Assembly (NCBI GenBank): GCA_947090765.1 | Contig: OX352322.1 | Coordinates: forward strand, 5,945,001 to 6,009,000 | Source of the DNA: Pseudomonas sp. MM223 | GTDB taxonomy: Bacteria; Pseudomonadota; Gammaproteobacteria; Pseudomonadales; Pseudomonadaceae | DNA: 64,000 bases | Reading direction: 5' to 3' | Shown: positions 52,123 to 61,450 of the stretch, one piece after another | How the letters are laid out: each line of letters opens with the position of its first letter | Position numbering within the stretch: position 1 is the stretch's first letter | Translations under genes and position numbers: made by a program | Notes under the pieces: model-generated | Told to the model about the DNA's origin: nothing | The model's database searches: none | What the model saw: only the letters and a program-made list of their open reading frames with translations

Positions 52123-53455
52123 TCAAGGCTTACGCTTACGCGGTCCACCATTGAAGCTAGGCACCTTGCGCACCGCCTTTACTGTCGGCTCGGCATTACC
52201 CGCTTCACTGCTGTCCATCCAGCGCCCCAACCCGCGCTTGGCGCTGTTCTCTTTCGGCTTCTTGGGCTTCTTCGGCTTCTTGATTACCTGGCCACTGGCG
52301 TCGGTCATCGGCACCCGGTGATCCGGGATGAAATCCGGCTCTTCATGGCGCGGCAGGGTCTGGCGGGTCAGCACCTCGATAGAGGCCAGCAACTGCACTT
52401 CATCCGCACACACCAGCGAAATCGCCTCGCCCTTGTTACCCGCCCGCCCGGTACGGCCGATGCGGTGCACGTAATCCTCGGCAACAATCGGCAGGTCCAG
52501 ATTGACCACCAGCGGCAGGTCGTCAATGTCCAGGCCTCGGGCCGCCACGTCGGTTGCCACCAGCACCTGAATCTCGCGGGCCTTGAAGCTGTCCAGCGCA
52601 CGCTGGCGGGTAGCCTGCGGGCGATCACCGTGGATGCCGTCGGCGTTCACACCTTCGGCCAGCAAACGCTCCACCAGTTGGTCGACACCGTTACGGGTCT
52701 TGGCGAACACCAGCACCTGCGTCCAGCGCTGCTTGCGCAGCAGGTGGCAGAACAGGTCTTCCTTGCGCTTTTTGTCCACAGGCACCAGCCACTGCTTGAC
52801 GCTGGTTGCAGTGGCGTTGCGCGGGCTCACTTCGACAGTGAGCGGGTCATTCAAAGCCAGCCCCGCCAGCACGCGAATCTGGTCAGAGAACGTGGCAGAA
52901 AACAACAGCGTCTGGCGCTTGCGGGGCAGCGCGGCGTACACCGATTGCAGGCTCTTCGGCAAAGCCCAGGTCGAGCATGCGGTCAGCTTCGTCCAGCACC
53001 AGGGTCTGCACCTGGTTGAACTTCACCGCGTTTTGCCGGAACAGGTCGAGCAAGCGGCCCGGGGTGGCCACCAACAGGTCGACGCCACGGCGCAGGCGCA
53101 TCATCTGCGGGTTGATGCTGACGCCGCCGTACACCGCATAGGTGCTCAGCGGCAGGTGCTCGGCGTACTCGCGCACGTTGTTGTGCACCTGCTCGGCCAG
53201 CTCGCGGGTGGGCACCAGCACCAGCGCGCGGATCGAGTTGCTGGCCACCTTTTCGCCCTCCAGCGCCAGGCGCTGCAGCACGGGCAGGGCAAAGCCTGCG
53301 GTCTTGCCGGTGCCGGTCTGGGCTGCGGCCATCAGGTCGCGGCCGGCCAGCACGGCGGGGATGGCCTTGGCCTGCACCGGGGTCGGGGTGGTGTAGTCCA
53401 GCTGCTGCAGGGTGCGCAGCAGCGGTTCGATCAGGCCGAGTTTGGCGAAATTCAT
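52123..53455 (-). CDS. DEAD-box RNA helicase, RhlE-like (frameshifted near 52,950)
   Basis: From ATG 53455 the N-terminal domain reads AAQTGTGKTAGFALP (Walker A), VPTRELAEQ, and DEADRMLDLGFAEE; then the frame slips. The other frame continues LQSVYAALPRKRQTLLFSATF, VLVATDVAARGLDI and HRIGRTGRAG to a Lys-rich tail KKPKKPKKPKE. One extra base in CAGGCTC (52,948-52,954, plus strand) accounts for the break, exactly as in the HAD gene. Repaired it would have about 443 residues, typical for RhlE-type helicases in RNA metabolism and cold growth. All other motifs are intact, so a sequencing error is plausible. Confidence 0.88.
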
Positions 53456-53510
53456 GGCAATACCGTCAGGGGGTTCAGCGAAGGCGGCAAGTTTACCGCA
53501 TCACCCCTGC

Positions 53511-54431
53511 CTACTTGCAGATTTCGCCTTTCAACGGTTGCGCAGGCGCGGGTGCCTTGCGCCACTGTGGCAGGCCGATCAGCACTACCGCACCGATGAT
53601 CACTGCCATGGCCACGCATTCTTCGGCGCCAATCTGTTCGCCGGCAAAAACGATGCCCAGCAATACGGCGACCGCCGGGTTGACGTAGGCATAGCTGGTG
53701 GCCGCCGCCGGGCGTACGTTTTTGAGCAGGTACATGTAGGCACTGAATGCCAGGATCGAGCCGAAGAACACCAGGTAGGCCAATGCCCCCCAGCCGGCTG
53801 CGGTCGGCATCTGCGTCATACGCTCGCCAGACAGCACGCTGCCCAGCAACAGCGCCGCGCCGCCCACCAGCATTTCCGCAGCGCTGGCCATCGGCCCCTG
53901 GGGTAACGGCAACGTCTTGCTCCACACCGAGCCGAACGCCCATGAGGCCGCCGCGAAAATGATCAGCGCCGCGCCAATTGGGCTTGCCTGCAGGTTGGAG
54001 CCCAGGTTCAGCAGGCCGATACCCACCAGCCCCAGCGCGATCCCCGCCCACTCCAGCCTCGAATTGCGGTGCCCGAACAACAGACCGAACAGCAAGGTAA
54101 ACAAGGGCACTGTTGCCACCGCCAGCGCCGCCACGCCCGATGCCACCCCCGCATGTTCGGCCACAGTCACGCCGCCGTTACCACAACTGAGCAGCAGAAA
54201 GCCGATTGCCCCTGCCGCCCGCCATTGCACCCAGGTCGGCGCCGGCGCACCACGCCAGCGCAGAAAGCCGTACAACAGGCCGCCAGCAATCAGGAAGCGC
54301 ACCCCAGCCATGAGCATCGGCGGCCAGCTCTCCACACCAATGCGAATGAACAGGTAGGTAGAGCCCCAGACCAGGTACAAGGCCAGGAAAGCACCAATGA
54401 GCAACAACGGGAAGCGACGGGAGGCAGGCAT
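53511..54431 (-). CDS. EamA/DMT-family transporter (306 aa)
   Basis: Ten hydrophobic helices in two EamA repeats: FLALYLVWGSTYLFIRIG starts repeat 1 and GALAYLVFFGSILAFSAYMY with KNVRPAAATSYAYVNPAVAVLLG ends repeat 2. This is the YedA-like drug/metabolite transporter group of the inner membrane. Substrate unknown; amino acid or metabolite export is common for the family. A gene of its own, separated from the DEAD-box gene by 55 bases. Confidence 0.9.
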   Translation of the reverse strand: MPASRRFPLLLIGAFLALYLVWGSTYLFIRIGVESWPPMLMAGVRFLIAGGLLYGFLRWRGAPAPTWVQWRAAGAIGFLLLSCGNGGVTVAEHAGVASGVAALAVATVPLFTLLFGLLFGHRNSRLEWAGIALGLVGIGLLNLGSNLQASPIGAALIIFAAASWAFGSVWSKTLPLPQGPMASAAEMLVGGAALLLGSVLSGERMTQMPTAAGWGALAYLVFFGSILAFSAYMYLLKNVRPAAATSYAYVNPAVAVLLGIVFAGEQIGAEECVAMAVIIGAVVLIGLPQWRKAPAPAQPLKGEICK

Positions 54432-54552
54432 GGGAAAACTCGAAATCCGTTTACGGGTAATTCAGTTTAACGGCCTGCCTGGGTGAAGTTGCGTTACAGA
54501 ACGGGCCCAAATGAGCGGCACACTTTTGGTGCGTTTGGCTTGGGCGCTGGCC

Positions 54553-55158
54553 TCACCGGAATTTGGCCAGGGTTTCGCGAACCTTCGCGGCAGGCACTTT
54601 CTGCAGGCGGCAAAGCAGGCCATGTGACAGTTGCTGAATACCGTGGGCCTGGCGCAGTTCGCCTACCAGGTGTTGCAACAAGTTGGCGGCCATCTCGGCA
54701 TCGGCCATGGCCCGGTGCGCGGTGCCGGTATCCGGCAGGCCGGCCCAACGGGTCAGGGTGCCCAGCTTGTGGTTCGGTGCCATCGGCAGCAAGCGCCGGG
54801 ACAGCAGCAGGGAGCAGGCAAACGACTGGCTGCGGCTACGGCCGATGCGGCTCAGTTCGTAGTCCCAGAACTTTTGATCAAAAGCCGCGTTGTGTGCCAG
54901 CAGCGGGGTGTCGCCGACAAACTCGGCGACTTCGTTCATCACCTTGTCCACCGGTGGCGCACTGCGCAGCATGGCGGTGGTGATGCCGGTCAACCCGGCG
55001 ACGAAGGCCGGTACCGGTACGCCGGCGTTCATCAGGCTCTGGTAGCGCTCGACGATGCGCCCGCCTTCCAGCATCACCACCGCCACTTCGGTGGCCCGGC
55101 AGCCGGCGCCAGGGCTGATGCCGGTTGTTTCAAAGTCGATGACAGCAATACGTTCCAT
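54553..55158 (-). CDS. DEDDh 3'-5' exonuclease (201 aa)
   Basis: The DnaQ-type acidic motifs are in order: IAVIDFETTGI (Asp and Glu near residue 8-10), LLAHNAAFDQKFWD (Asp near 98) and AHRAMADAEMAANLL (His and Asp near 150). It trims DNA or RNA 3' ends. The single-domain size fits stand-alone epsilon-like exonucleases. The NYN-domain gene upstream ends 9 bases before its start and is probably co-transcribed. Confidence 0.9.
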   Translation of the reverse strand: MERIAVIDFETTGISPGAGCRATEVAVVMLEGGRIVERYQSLMNAGVPVPAFVAGLTGITTAMLRSAPPVDKVMNEVAEFVGDTPLLAHNAAFDQKFWDYELSRIGRSRSQSFACSLLLSRRLLPMAPNHKLGTLTRWAGLPDTGTAHRAMADAEMAANLLQHLVGELRQAHGIQQLSHGLLCRLQKVPAAKVRETLAKFR

Positions 55159-55167
55159 GAAGGGGCC

Positions 55168-55647
55168 TCAATGTTTGAGCAACAGCTTACCCTCGATGGG
55201 CACATAACGGGTGGCCGCACGGATCAGTGACAATGCGGTAAGCCCGGGTACGCCATACACCACGGCTTCTGTGCCGTGGCGCTGGATCACCCGCTCCAGC
55301 AGCAGGTCGAAATCGCCATCGCCAGAGGCCAGCACCACTTGGTCGACCCGGCTGGCTGCGTCGATCACATCCAGGGTAATACCCACATCCCAGTCCCCTT
55401 TGGCCGAGCCATCGCTGCGTTGGATGAAGGGTTTGAGGCGCACATCGAAACCAAGGTTGCGCAAAATCTGCTGGAACTGCTGTTGCTTGCTGTCGCCACG
55501 GTCGATGGCATAGGCCACGGCTTCGACAATTTCGCCTTCACGGCTGACGTCGGCCCACAGGGCGGTGTAGTTGAAATGGCAACCGTGAGCCTGGCGCACG
55601 GTGTAGTAGAGGTTCTGCACATCGGCGAACAGCGCGATCTTTTTCAC
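55168..55647 (-). CDS. NYN-domain (LabA/DUF88-like) nuclease, GTG start (159 aa)
   Basis: GTG 55647 (VKKIALFADVQNLYYTVRQ) follows a GAGG site; the longer frame upstream runs into the neighbouring spacer and is rejected. The PIN-like acidic site is ALFADVQNL, GDWDVGITLDVID and VLASGDGDFDLLLERV. NYN proteins are Mg-dependent RNases or RNA-binding proteins. It is translated just before the DEDDh exonuclease, which suggests a shared role in nucleic-acid processing. Confidence 0.87.
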   Translation of the reverse strand: MKKIALFADVQNLYYTVRQAHGCHFNYTALWADVSREGEIVEAVAYAIDRGDSKQQQFQQILRNLGFDVRLKPFIQRSDGSAKGDWDVGITLDVIDAASRVDQVVLASGDGDFDLLLERVIQRHGTEAVVYGVPGLTALSLIRAATRYVPIEGKLLLKH

Positions 55648-55674
55648 CTGGGAACCTCGTGTCCTGTCTGGGAT

Positions 55675-55715
55675 CCTGGGGCTGCTGTGCCGCGAAAGGG
55701 GCGTAAAGCGCCCCA
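55675..55715. repeat. Half REP element
   Basis: GCTGTGCCGCGAAAGGGG followed by GCGTAAAGCGCCCC resembles one arm of the REP units elsewhere in the window, without an inverted partner. Confidence 0.5.
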
Positions 55716-55741
55716 TAAATGCCAGCAGTATGCCAGACCTG

Positions 55742-56506
55742 TCAGACGTACGAATCGTCGTCCGAGAAGAACCCGCCATCGTCGCTGCCATAATCGGTGT
55801 CGGCATAACCGCCCTGGTCACTGCCCCAGCCACCGTTATCAGCCACCTGCTGCTGCCCGCCCTGGTCGTTCCAGCCGCCGCTGTCACTGGCCGGTGTTGG
55901 TTCTTCCTTGATCACCTCGACCACCTCTTGCGGCTGTGAGTTGTGGTTGAACAGGCTGCTGATGCCCTGCGCCAGTAACACACCACCGGCCACACCGGCT
56001 GCGGTCTGCATGGCCCCACCGAGGAAGCTGCTGGCACCGCTGCGCGCTGGCGCGGCGCCAAAGCCAGGCTGTTGCGGCTGAGGCTGAGGCTGGGAGAAGC
56101 CCGGCGCAGAAGGCTCGCGCCAGCCACCACCAGATGCTGCAGGCGGTGCCGAAGGGCGCTGAGGCTGCACAGCCGGGGCCGCATTGCGCCCAGACGAACC
56201 AAAGATACTGGACAAGAAGCCACCGCCGCCGTTGCCCGGTGCGCTGTTACCGGCCTGTGCAGCCTCGGCCTGGGCGCGGGCCTGCTTCAGTTCGGCCTCC
56301 AGTTGCTTGTTCTGCTCGTCGAGGCGCTTGATTGCCGCCTCCTGCACCAGAATCGCCTGGGCCATGTAGTAAGGTGCCGCCGGCTGCTGGCGCAGGTGTT
56401 GCTCGATGCACGCCTGGGCCTGCGCGTCACGCGGCTGGCTTGGGTCCTCGGCTTGCTTGATGCGGCCAAACAGGCCGTCGATCAGGGTTTGTTCTTCAGT
56501 GTTCAT
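55742..56506 (-). CDS. DUF2076 domain protein (254 aa)
   Basis: From ATG 56506 (MNTEEQTLIDGLFGRIKQAE) the N-terminal DUF2076 segment is followed by a coiled coil (RLDEQNKQLEAELKQARAQAE), a Gly/Pro/Gln-rich linker, a short hydrophobic stretch (AAGVAGGVLLAQGISSLF) and an acidic Gly/Asp/Tyr-rich tail ending DDDSYV. It is likely periplasmic or membrane-linked though no signal peptide is seen. Function unknown; common in pseudomonads. It is a stand-alone gene. Confidence 0.85.
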   Translation of the reverse strand: MNTEEQTLIDGLFGRIKQAEDPSQPRDAQAQACIEQHLRQQPAAPYYMAQAILVQEAAIKRLDEQNKQLEAELKQARAQAEAAQAGNSAPGNGGGGFLSSIFGSSGRNAAPAVQPQRPSAPPAASGGGWREPSAPGFSQPQPQPQQPGFGAAPARSGASSFLGGAMQTAAGVAGGVLLAQGISSLFNHNSQPQEVVEVIKEEPTPASDSGGWNDQGGQQQVADNGGWGSDQGGYADTDYGSDDGGFFSDDDSYV

Positions 56507-56673
56507 GGGGCGACCTCGTGGGGTAGCGGGACAACGGACAGCGTCAAAGATGGGGTGTAGCGGCACGGGATTCAATCACTGGCGCCGTGAAACTTTTTTC
56601 AGCAAGTGACAGCCCCACGCCCGCTTTGGGCTAAAGTTATGCCCCTGTTTTTACTGCCATGCGATGTTGACTG

Positions 56674-57330
56674 ATGAATCCGCTGAGCGTTCTGCGCGAC
56701 TCCCTGTACTTCTTCCGCCGCCACCTGCCGAGCATCCTCCAGCTGTGCCTGCCGCTGGTGGTGCTGGAGGCCCTGCTCACCCAGCTGCTGTACCGGCAGA
56801 TGGGCGACCAGGCATCGCCGGCCTACGGCATGCTGGTCAGCCTGTTGTTCTACCCGCTGTACAGCGCCGCATTGATCCTTTACCTGCACACCCGCAGCAA
56901 CGGCCAGGACATCGGCAAGCGCGACCTGTTCGCCCGCGCCCTGCAGCTTTGGCCGCAACTGGCCCTGCTGATTCTGATCGGCTCGCTGCTGATCATGGCC
57001 GGCCTGGCGCTGTTCATCTTCCCGGGCGTGTGGATCATGATCAACCTGGTATTTGCCGAGTACCTGCTGGTACTGCGCGGCCGGCCAGTGGTGCAGGCGA
57101 TGCGCGAAAGCGCAGCCATGACCACCGGGCACTTCATGCGCATCATGATCTGCGTGGTGGCGGTGCTGGCACCGATCTGGCTGATCGACGGGCTGCTGCT
57201 GATGGCCTTCCCCGAGCCATCGCCTGGCATGGAACTGGCCATGGACAGCCTCAGCGGCTTCCTGCAATTGTTCAGCACCGTGGTGCTGTACCGCCTGTTC
57301 ATGCTGCTGGAGGGCGAAGCCGGGGCGTGA
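56674..57330 (+). CDS. YciC-family inner-membrane protein (218 aa)
   Basis: ATG 56674 (MNPLSVLRDSLYFFRRHLPS) starts a protein with about six hydrophobic helices, with ALQLWPQLALLILIGSLL and FIFPGVWIMINLVFAEYLLVLRG typical of the YciC/UPF0259 family. It is an inner-membrane protein of unknown function. It stands alone, with hrpB converging 36 bases beyond its stop. Confidence 0.87.
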   Translation: MNPLSVLRDSLYFFRRHLPSILQLCLPLVVLEALLTQLLYRQMGDQASPAYGMLVSLLFYPLYSAALILYLHTRSNGQDIGKRDLFARALQLWPQLALLILIGSLLIMAGLALFIFPGVWIMINLVFAEYLLVLRGRPVVQAMRESAAMTTGHFMRIMICVVAVLAPIWLIDGLLLMAFPEPSPGMELAMDSLSGFLQLFSTVVLYRLFMLLEGEAGA

Positions 57331-57366
57331 TGCCCAAGCCCACCACCGCGCCGGGCAGCAGCGTAA

Positions 57367-59895
57367 TCAGGTACCCCGGGGCTTGGCCCGCGCCGTGGCC
57401 TCGGCCACCAGCGGGTCGTCCGGCCAATAGTGCTTCGGATAGCGGCCCTTCAAATCCTTTTTGACCTCGGCATAGGTGGTGCGCCAGAAGTTGGCCAGGT
57501 CCTGGGTCACCTGCACCGGCCGGCGGGCCGGTGACAGCAGGTGCAACTTGACCTGCTGCCGGCCATTGGCGATGCGCGGGGTGTCGGCAAGGCCGAACAG
57601 TTCTTGCAGGCGCACGGCGAGAATCGGCGGGTTTTCGCTGTAGTCCAGGCGAATGTTCGAACCGGACGGCACGGCCAGATGCGCTGGGGCCTGTTCTTCC
57701 AGGCGTTGTGGCAGCGGCCAGGGCAGCAGGTTGCGCAGTAGCGACGGCAGGTCCAGCGCGGTGAAGTGGCTGAGGCGGGACACTTTACCAAGGTAAGGCT
57801 GCAACCAGTCTTCCAGGCTGGCAAGCAGTGCCTCGTCACCCAGATCGGGCCATTCGCTTTGCCCGTCCTTGTCCAGGTCCAACTGGCGCAACAGTGCCAC
57901 CCGCGCCTGCCACTGGCGCAATTCCGGGGTCCATGTCAGCAGGTTCAGGCCTTTGCGTCGAACCAGGCCGAGCAGTGCTTTGGCGCGCGCTTCGTCACTC
58001 AGGCCAGTCAGTGGTTCACGGCTCAGGATCAGCTCACCGACTTTGGTTTGGCGTTCGGCACGCAGCACCTGCTCGCGCTCGTCCCAGTCGAGTAGATCGA
58101 CACGCTCGACCTGCTCGGCCAGCACATCATCGAGCAGCGCCGGGTCGAACTCTGCCGCAAGGTAGATACGCTCTTCGCGCTGGCCTTGGCGGCTGCCCAG
58201 GTCGGCGATCACCAACCACGGGTGCTTCATCAACGCATCGACTTCGCCGAACAAGGCTGCACGGCCGTTGGCCAGGCGATACTCGGCGCCCCCCTCACGC
58301 CGCTGCTGCGCGACCCGGTCGGGATAGGCCAGCGCCAGCAAGGCGCCAAGCCAACGCGGGTGGTCGGGGTTGGCAACGGCGTCCCCGGCCTTGCCACGCA
58401 AAAGGCCACGGTACTGACGCGCAAGCTGCCGGGCTCGCTGCACGCCACCCTGGCCGCCACGGCTGGCCTTGCTCTCGCCGCTGATCAGGGCCAACCGACT
58501 GTGCAGGTCGGCACCGCCGCCACGCTGGATATCCCGCTCGCCGAGCAACGCCGCCACATCACAGGCCATGGCGGCCAGCCCCAAGCCCTGCCCACGCAGC
58601 AACAAATGGGCGATACGGGGATGGGCCGGCAGCTCGGCCATGGCCTGGCCATGATCGCTGAGGTTGTCGCGGCTGCCCGGTTTGAATGCACCCAGCCGCG
58701 CCAGCAGGTCTTGAGCCTGGGCAAACGCTGCGCTGGGCGGCTGGTCTAGCCAGCTCAATTGATGGGGGGCGACGCCCCAACGCGCCAGTTGCAAGGCCAG
58801 GCCGGCAAGGTCGGCCTGCAGGATTTCGGCGCTGCCGTGGGCAGCCAGTTGGTCATGCTGGGCCTCAGACCACAGCCGGTAGCACACGCCCGGCTCCAGG
58901 CGGCCGGCACGGCCGGCGCGCTGGGTGGCGCTGGCGCGGGAGATACGCTGTGTATCCAGCCGGGTCATGCCACTGCCAGGGTCAAAACGCGGCACCCGGG
59001 CCAGGCCTGCGTCGATCACTACGCGCACGCCGTCAATGGTCAGGCTGGTCTCGGCAATGTTGGTGGCCAGCACCACCTTGCGCTGGCCCTTGGGCGCTGG
59101 GTCGATGGCCGCGCGCTGGGCATTGAGGTCGAGCTCGCCATGCAGCGGGCACAGCAGAATTTCCGGCCGCTCGCCCAGTGCCTCCTGAAGGCTCTGGTGC
59201 ACCCGGCGGATTTCGGCCTGGCCCGGCAAGAACACCAGCACACTGCCCGCCTGGTCGGCCAACGCCTGCAGCACGCTGTCCACTACCCGCGGCTCGATGA
59301 ACTCGCCCGGCTGGAACGGCCGCCCCCAGCGGATATCCACCGGGTGCATGCGGCCCTCACTGCTCACCACCGGGGCTTCGTTCAGCAGCCGCGACAAGCG
59401 CTCGCCTTCCAGGGTTGCGGACATCAGCATGATTTTCAACGGCGGGTCGTCACGCAGCAGCTCACGGCCGTTGAGGCTTAGCGCCAGGGCCAGGTCGGCA
59501 TCCAGGCTGCGTTCGTGAAATTCGTCGAAGATCAGCAGGCCCACGCCTTCCAGTGCCGGGTCGGCTTGCAGCCGGCGGGTAAGGATGCCCTCGGTCACCA
59601 CCTCGATACGGGTTTTCGGCCCAACCTTGCTGTCGAGGCGGATGCGGTAACCCACCGTTTCACCGACTTGCTCACCCAGCTCACTGGCCAGCCGTTCGGC
59701 GGCCGCCCGCGCCGCCAGGCGCCGCGGTTCAAGCATGAGAATGGTCTGCCCGGCCAGCCACGGCTCGTTCAGCAGCGCCAGCGGCACGCGGGTGGTCTTG
59801 CCGGCGCCAGGGGGCGCCTCAAGCACGGCTTCGTCGCGTTTTTCCAGGGCTTGGCGCAAGGCGGGCAAAACGGCATCGATCGGTAATGAAATCAT
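57367..59895 (-). CDS. hrpB: ATP-dependent helicase HrpB
   Basis: At 842 residues the protein is of full family length. Walker A (EAPPGAGKTTRVP, about residue 28), DEFHERS (DExH, about 124), TNIAETSLTIDGV and QRAGRAGRLEPG (motif VI, about 330) are intact, with the C-terminal HrpB-specific domain ending YPKHYWPDDP. It is a DEAH-box helicase conserved in gamma-proteobacteria, role in RNA metabolism not fully known. It reads leftwards on its own. Confidence 0.95.
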   Translation of the reverse strand: MISLPIDAVLPALRQALEKRDEAVLEAPPGAGKTTRVPLALLNEPWLAGQTILMLEPRRLAARAAAERLASELGEQVGETVGYRIRLDSKVGPKTRIEVVTEGILTRRLQADPALEGVGLLIFDEFHERSLDADLALALSLNGRELLRDDPPLKIMLMSATLEGERLSRLLNEAPVVSSEGRMHPVDIRWGRPFQPGEFIEPRVVDSVLQALADQAGSVLVFLPGQAEIRRVHQSLQEALGERPEILLCPLHGELDLNAQRAAIDPAPKGQRKVVLATNIAETSLTIDGVRVVIDAGLARVPRFDPGSGMTRLDTQRISRASATQRAGRAGRLEPGVCYRLWSEAQHDQLAAHGSAEILQADLAGLALQLARWGVAPHQLSWLDQPPSAAFAQAQDLLARLGAFKPGSRDNLSDHGQAMAELPAHPRIAHLLLRGQGLGLAAMACDVAALLGERDIQRGGGADLHSRLALISGESKASRGGQGGVQRARQLARQYRGLLRGKAGDAVANPDHPRWLGALLALAYPDRVAQQRREGGAEYRLANGRAALFGEVDALMKHPWLVIADLGSRQGQREERIYLAAEFDPALLDDVLAEQVERVDLLDWDEREQVLRAERQTKVGELILSREPLTGLSDEARAKALLGLVRRKGLNLLTWTPELRQWQARVALLRQLDLDKDGQSEWPDLGDEALLASLEDWLQPYLGKVSRLSHFTALDLPSLLRNLLPWPLPQRLEEQAPAHLAVPSGSNIRLDYSENPPILAVRLQELFGLADTPRIANGRQQVKLHLLSPARRPVQVTQDLANFWRTTYAEVKKDLKGRYPKHYWPDDPLVAEATARAKPRGT

Positions 59896-60012
59896 GGTGG
59901 TCCTCGAACAATCTGGCGAGTATAACGGCGAACCCAGCCTGCTCTATCATGGTCTTAAGCTTCAGGCGCAGGCGCTTCGCTTGCCCTGCTGAATACCTTC
60001 TCGGAGATTTAC

Positions 60013-60432
60013 ATGCGCATCCCATCCCGCGTCATCGGCGGCGCCCTCATCGTCACCTTGCTGACCCAGCTGACGGCCTGCGGCACGATCTTCTACCCAG
60101 ACCGTCGCGGCCAGATCGGCGGCAAGATCGACCCCGTAGTCGCTGCAATGGACGCCATCGGCATCCTGTTCTACGTGATCCCCGGGCTGATTGCCTTTGG
60201 TATCGACTTCGCCACAGGCGCCATCTACTACCCAGGTGGCCGTACCGCCCAGGTCGACCCGGCCAAACTGCAAGAAGCCGTAAGCCCCGATGGCAAGGTC
60301 GACAACCTGAAATTGCAGGCCATCATCGAAAGCGAGCTGGGCCAGCGCCTGCCACTGAACGACCCTCGGCTGATCCAGCACCGCGGCAGCGTCGAACAGC
60401 TGGCCAGCCTGGGCTTGGTACCGGCAGCCTGA
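60013..60432 (+). CDS. Small lipoprotein (139 aa)
   Basis: A signal peptide (VIGGALIVTLLTQ) ends in the lipobox LTAC (Cys near residue 22), followed by GTIFYPDRRGQIGGKIDP and a hydrophobic segment IGILFYVIPGLIAFGIDFA. It would be lipid-anchored. The family occurs in pseudomonads and is sometimes mislabelled polynucleotide phosphorylase in databases; nothing in the sequence supports that enzyme. The cation transporter gene follows 26 bases on and may share its transcript. Confidence 0.8.
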   Translation: MRIPSRVIGGALIVTLLTQLTACGTIFYPDRRGQIGGKIDPVVAAMDAIGILFYVIPGLIAFGIDFATGAIYYPGGRTAQVDPAKLQEAVSPDGKVDNLKLQAIIESELGQRLPLNDPRLIQHRGSVEQLASLGLVPAA

Positions 60433-60458
60433 ACCCCATACACGGACGTTGACCACGG

Positions 60459-61328
60459 ATGATCACCCCAGCCGAGCACCAGCGCCTGCTACGCCTGGCC
60501 ACCCGCGCCTCACTGGCGGTGGCCAGTATCCTGGTGCTGAGCAAGGCGCTGGCCTGGTGGCTGAGCGGCTCGGTCAGCCTGCTGGCCGGGTTGACCGACT
60601 CGGCACTGGATGCCGTCGCCTCGTTTCTCAACCTGCTGGCCGTGCACTACGCCCTGCGCCCCGCCGACGACGACCACCGCTTCGGCCATGGCAAGGCCGA
60701 AGCCTTGGCAGGTATGGCGCAAGCGCTGTTCATCGGCGTCAGTGCTGTGCTTATCGGCGTGCAGGCGGTTGAACGGCTGCAAAACCCACAACCATTAGGT
60801 GACACCGGCATCGGCATCGCGGTGATGCTGCTGTCACTTGGGCTGACCATCGCCTTGCTGAGCCTGCAACACAAGGTCATCCGCCTGACCGGCTCAACCG
60901 CAGTGCGGGCCGACTCCCTGCACTACCGCTCGGACTTGTTGCTAAACAGCAGCATCCTGCTGGCCCTGCTGCTGGCACGCTTCGGTTGGCCGCAGCTGGA
61001 TGCACTGTTCGGCCTGGGCATCGCCTTCTACATACTCTGGAGCGCGCTGCAGATTGCCCGCGAAAGTACGGCGATCCTGATGGACAAGGAACTGCCCAGC
61101 GATGTTGGCGAGGACATGACCACGCTGGTGTTGGCCATACCCGGGGTGAAAGGCGTGCACGATTTGCGTACGCGGGTATCGGGCAACCAGTGGTTCGTGC
61201 AGTTGCACCTTGAGCTGCCGGGGCAGTTGCCGCTGCATGACGCGCACAGTTTGTGCGTGGAGGCCTCGCGGGTGATCCGCCAGCGTTATCCACAGGCGGA
61301 TGTGATGGTGCACGCCGACCCGGTGTGA
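60459..61328 (+). CDS. Cation diffusion facilitator, FieF-like (289 aa)
   Basis: Six transmembrane helices with the CDF metal sites: SLLAGLTDSALDAVASF (D-x3-D in helix 2), HRFGHGKAEALAGMAQ after it, and RADSLHYRSDLLLNSSILL (HxxxD in helix 5). The C-terminal cytosolic domain has GVKGVHDLRTRVSGNQWFVQLHLELP. It exports Fe, Zn or similar divalent metals in exchange for protons. Sequence layout is closest to FieF/YiiP. The ion cannot be fixed from sequence. Confidence 0.92.
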   Translation: MITPAEHQRLLRLATRASLAVASILVLSKALAWWLSGSVSLLAGLTDSALDAVASFLNLLAVHYALRPADDDHRFGHGKAEALAGMAQALFIGVSAVLIGVQAVERLQNPQPLGDTGIGIAVMLLSLGLTIALLSLQHKVIRLTGSTAVRADSLHYRSDLLLNSSILLALLLARFGWPQLDALFGLGIAFYILWSALQIARESTAILMDKELPSDVGEDMTTLVLAIPGVKGVHDLRTRVSGNQWFVQLHLELPGQLPLHDAHSLCVEASRVIRQRYPQADVMVHADPV

Positions 61329-61337
61329 ATCTGCAAG

Positions 61338-61429
61338 GGCCCTATCGCCGGCAAGCCAGCTCCCACAGATGTTGCGCATGCCTTCAGGCCGGTGCAGTCC
61401 TGTTGGGCTGGCTTGCCGGCGATAGGGCC
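61338..61429. repeat. REP-like inverted pair
   Basis: CCCTATCGCCGGCAAGCCAGC is mirrored by GCTGGCTTGCCGGCGATAGGG with a 50-base middle. The arms are the same AAGCCAGC core as in the repeat at 45,162. Confidence 0.85.
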
Positions 61430-61450
61430 GGGACAGACAGCACGTCTGGC

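Noticed and set aside
60013..60432. Polynucleotide phosphorylase
   Set aside because: The product is a 139-residue lipoprotein without RNase PH, KH or S1 domains.
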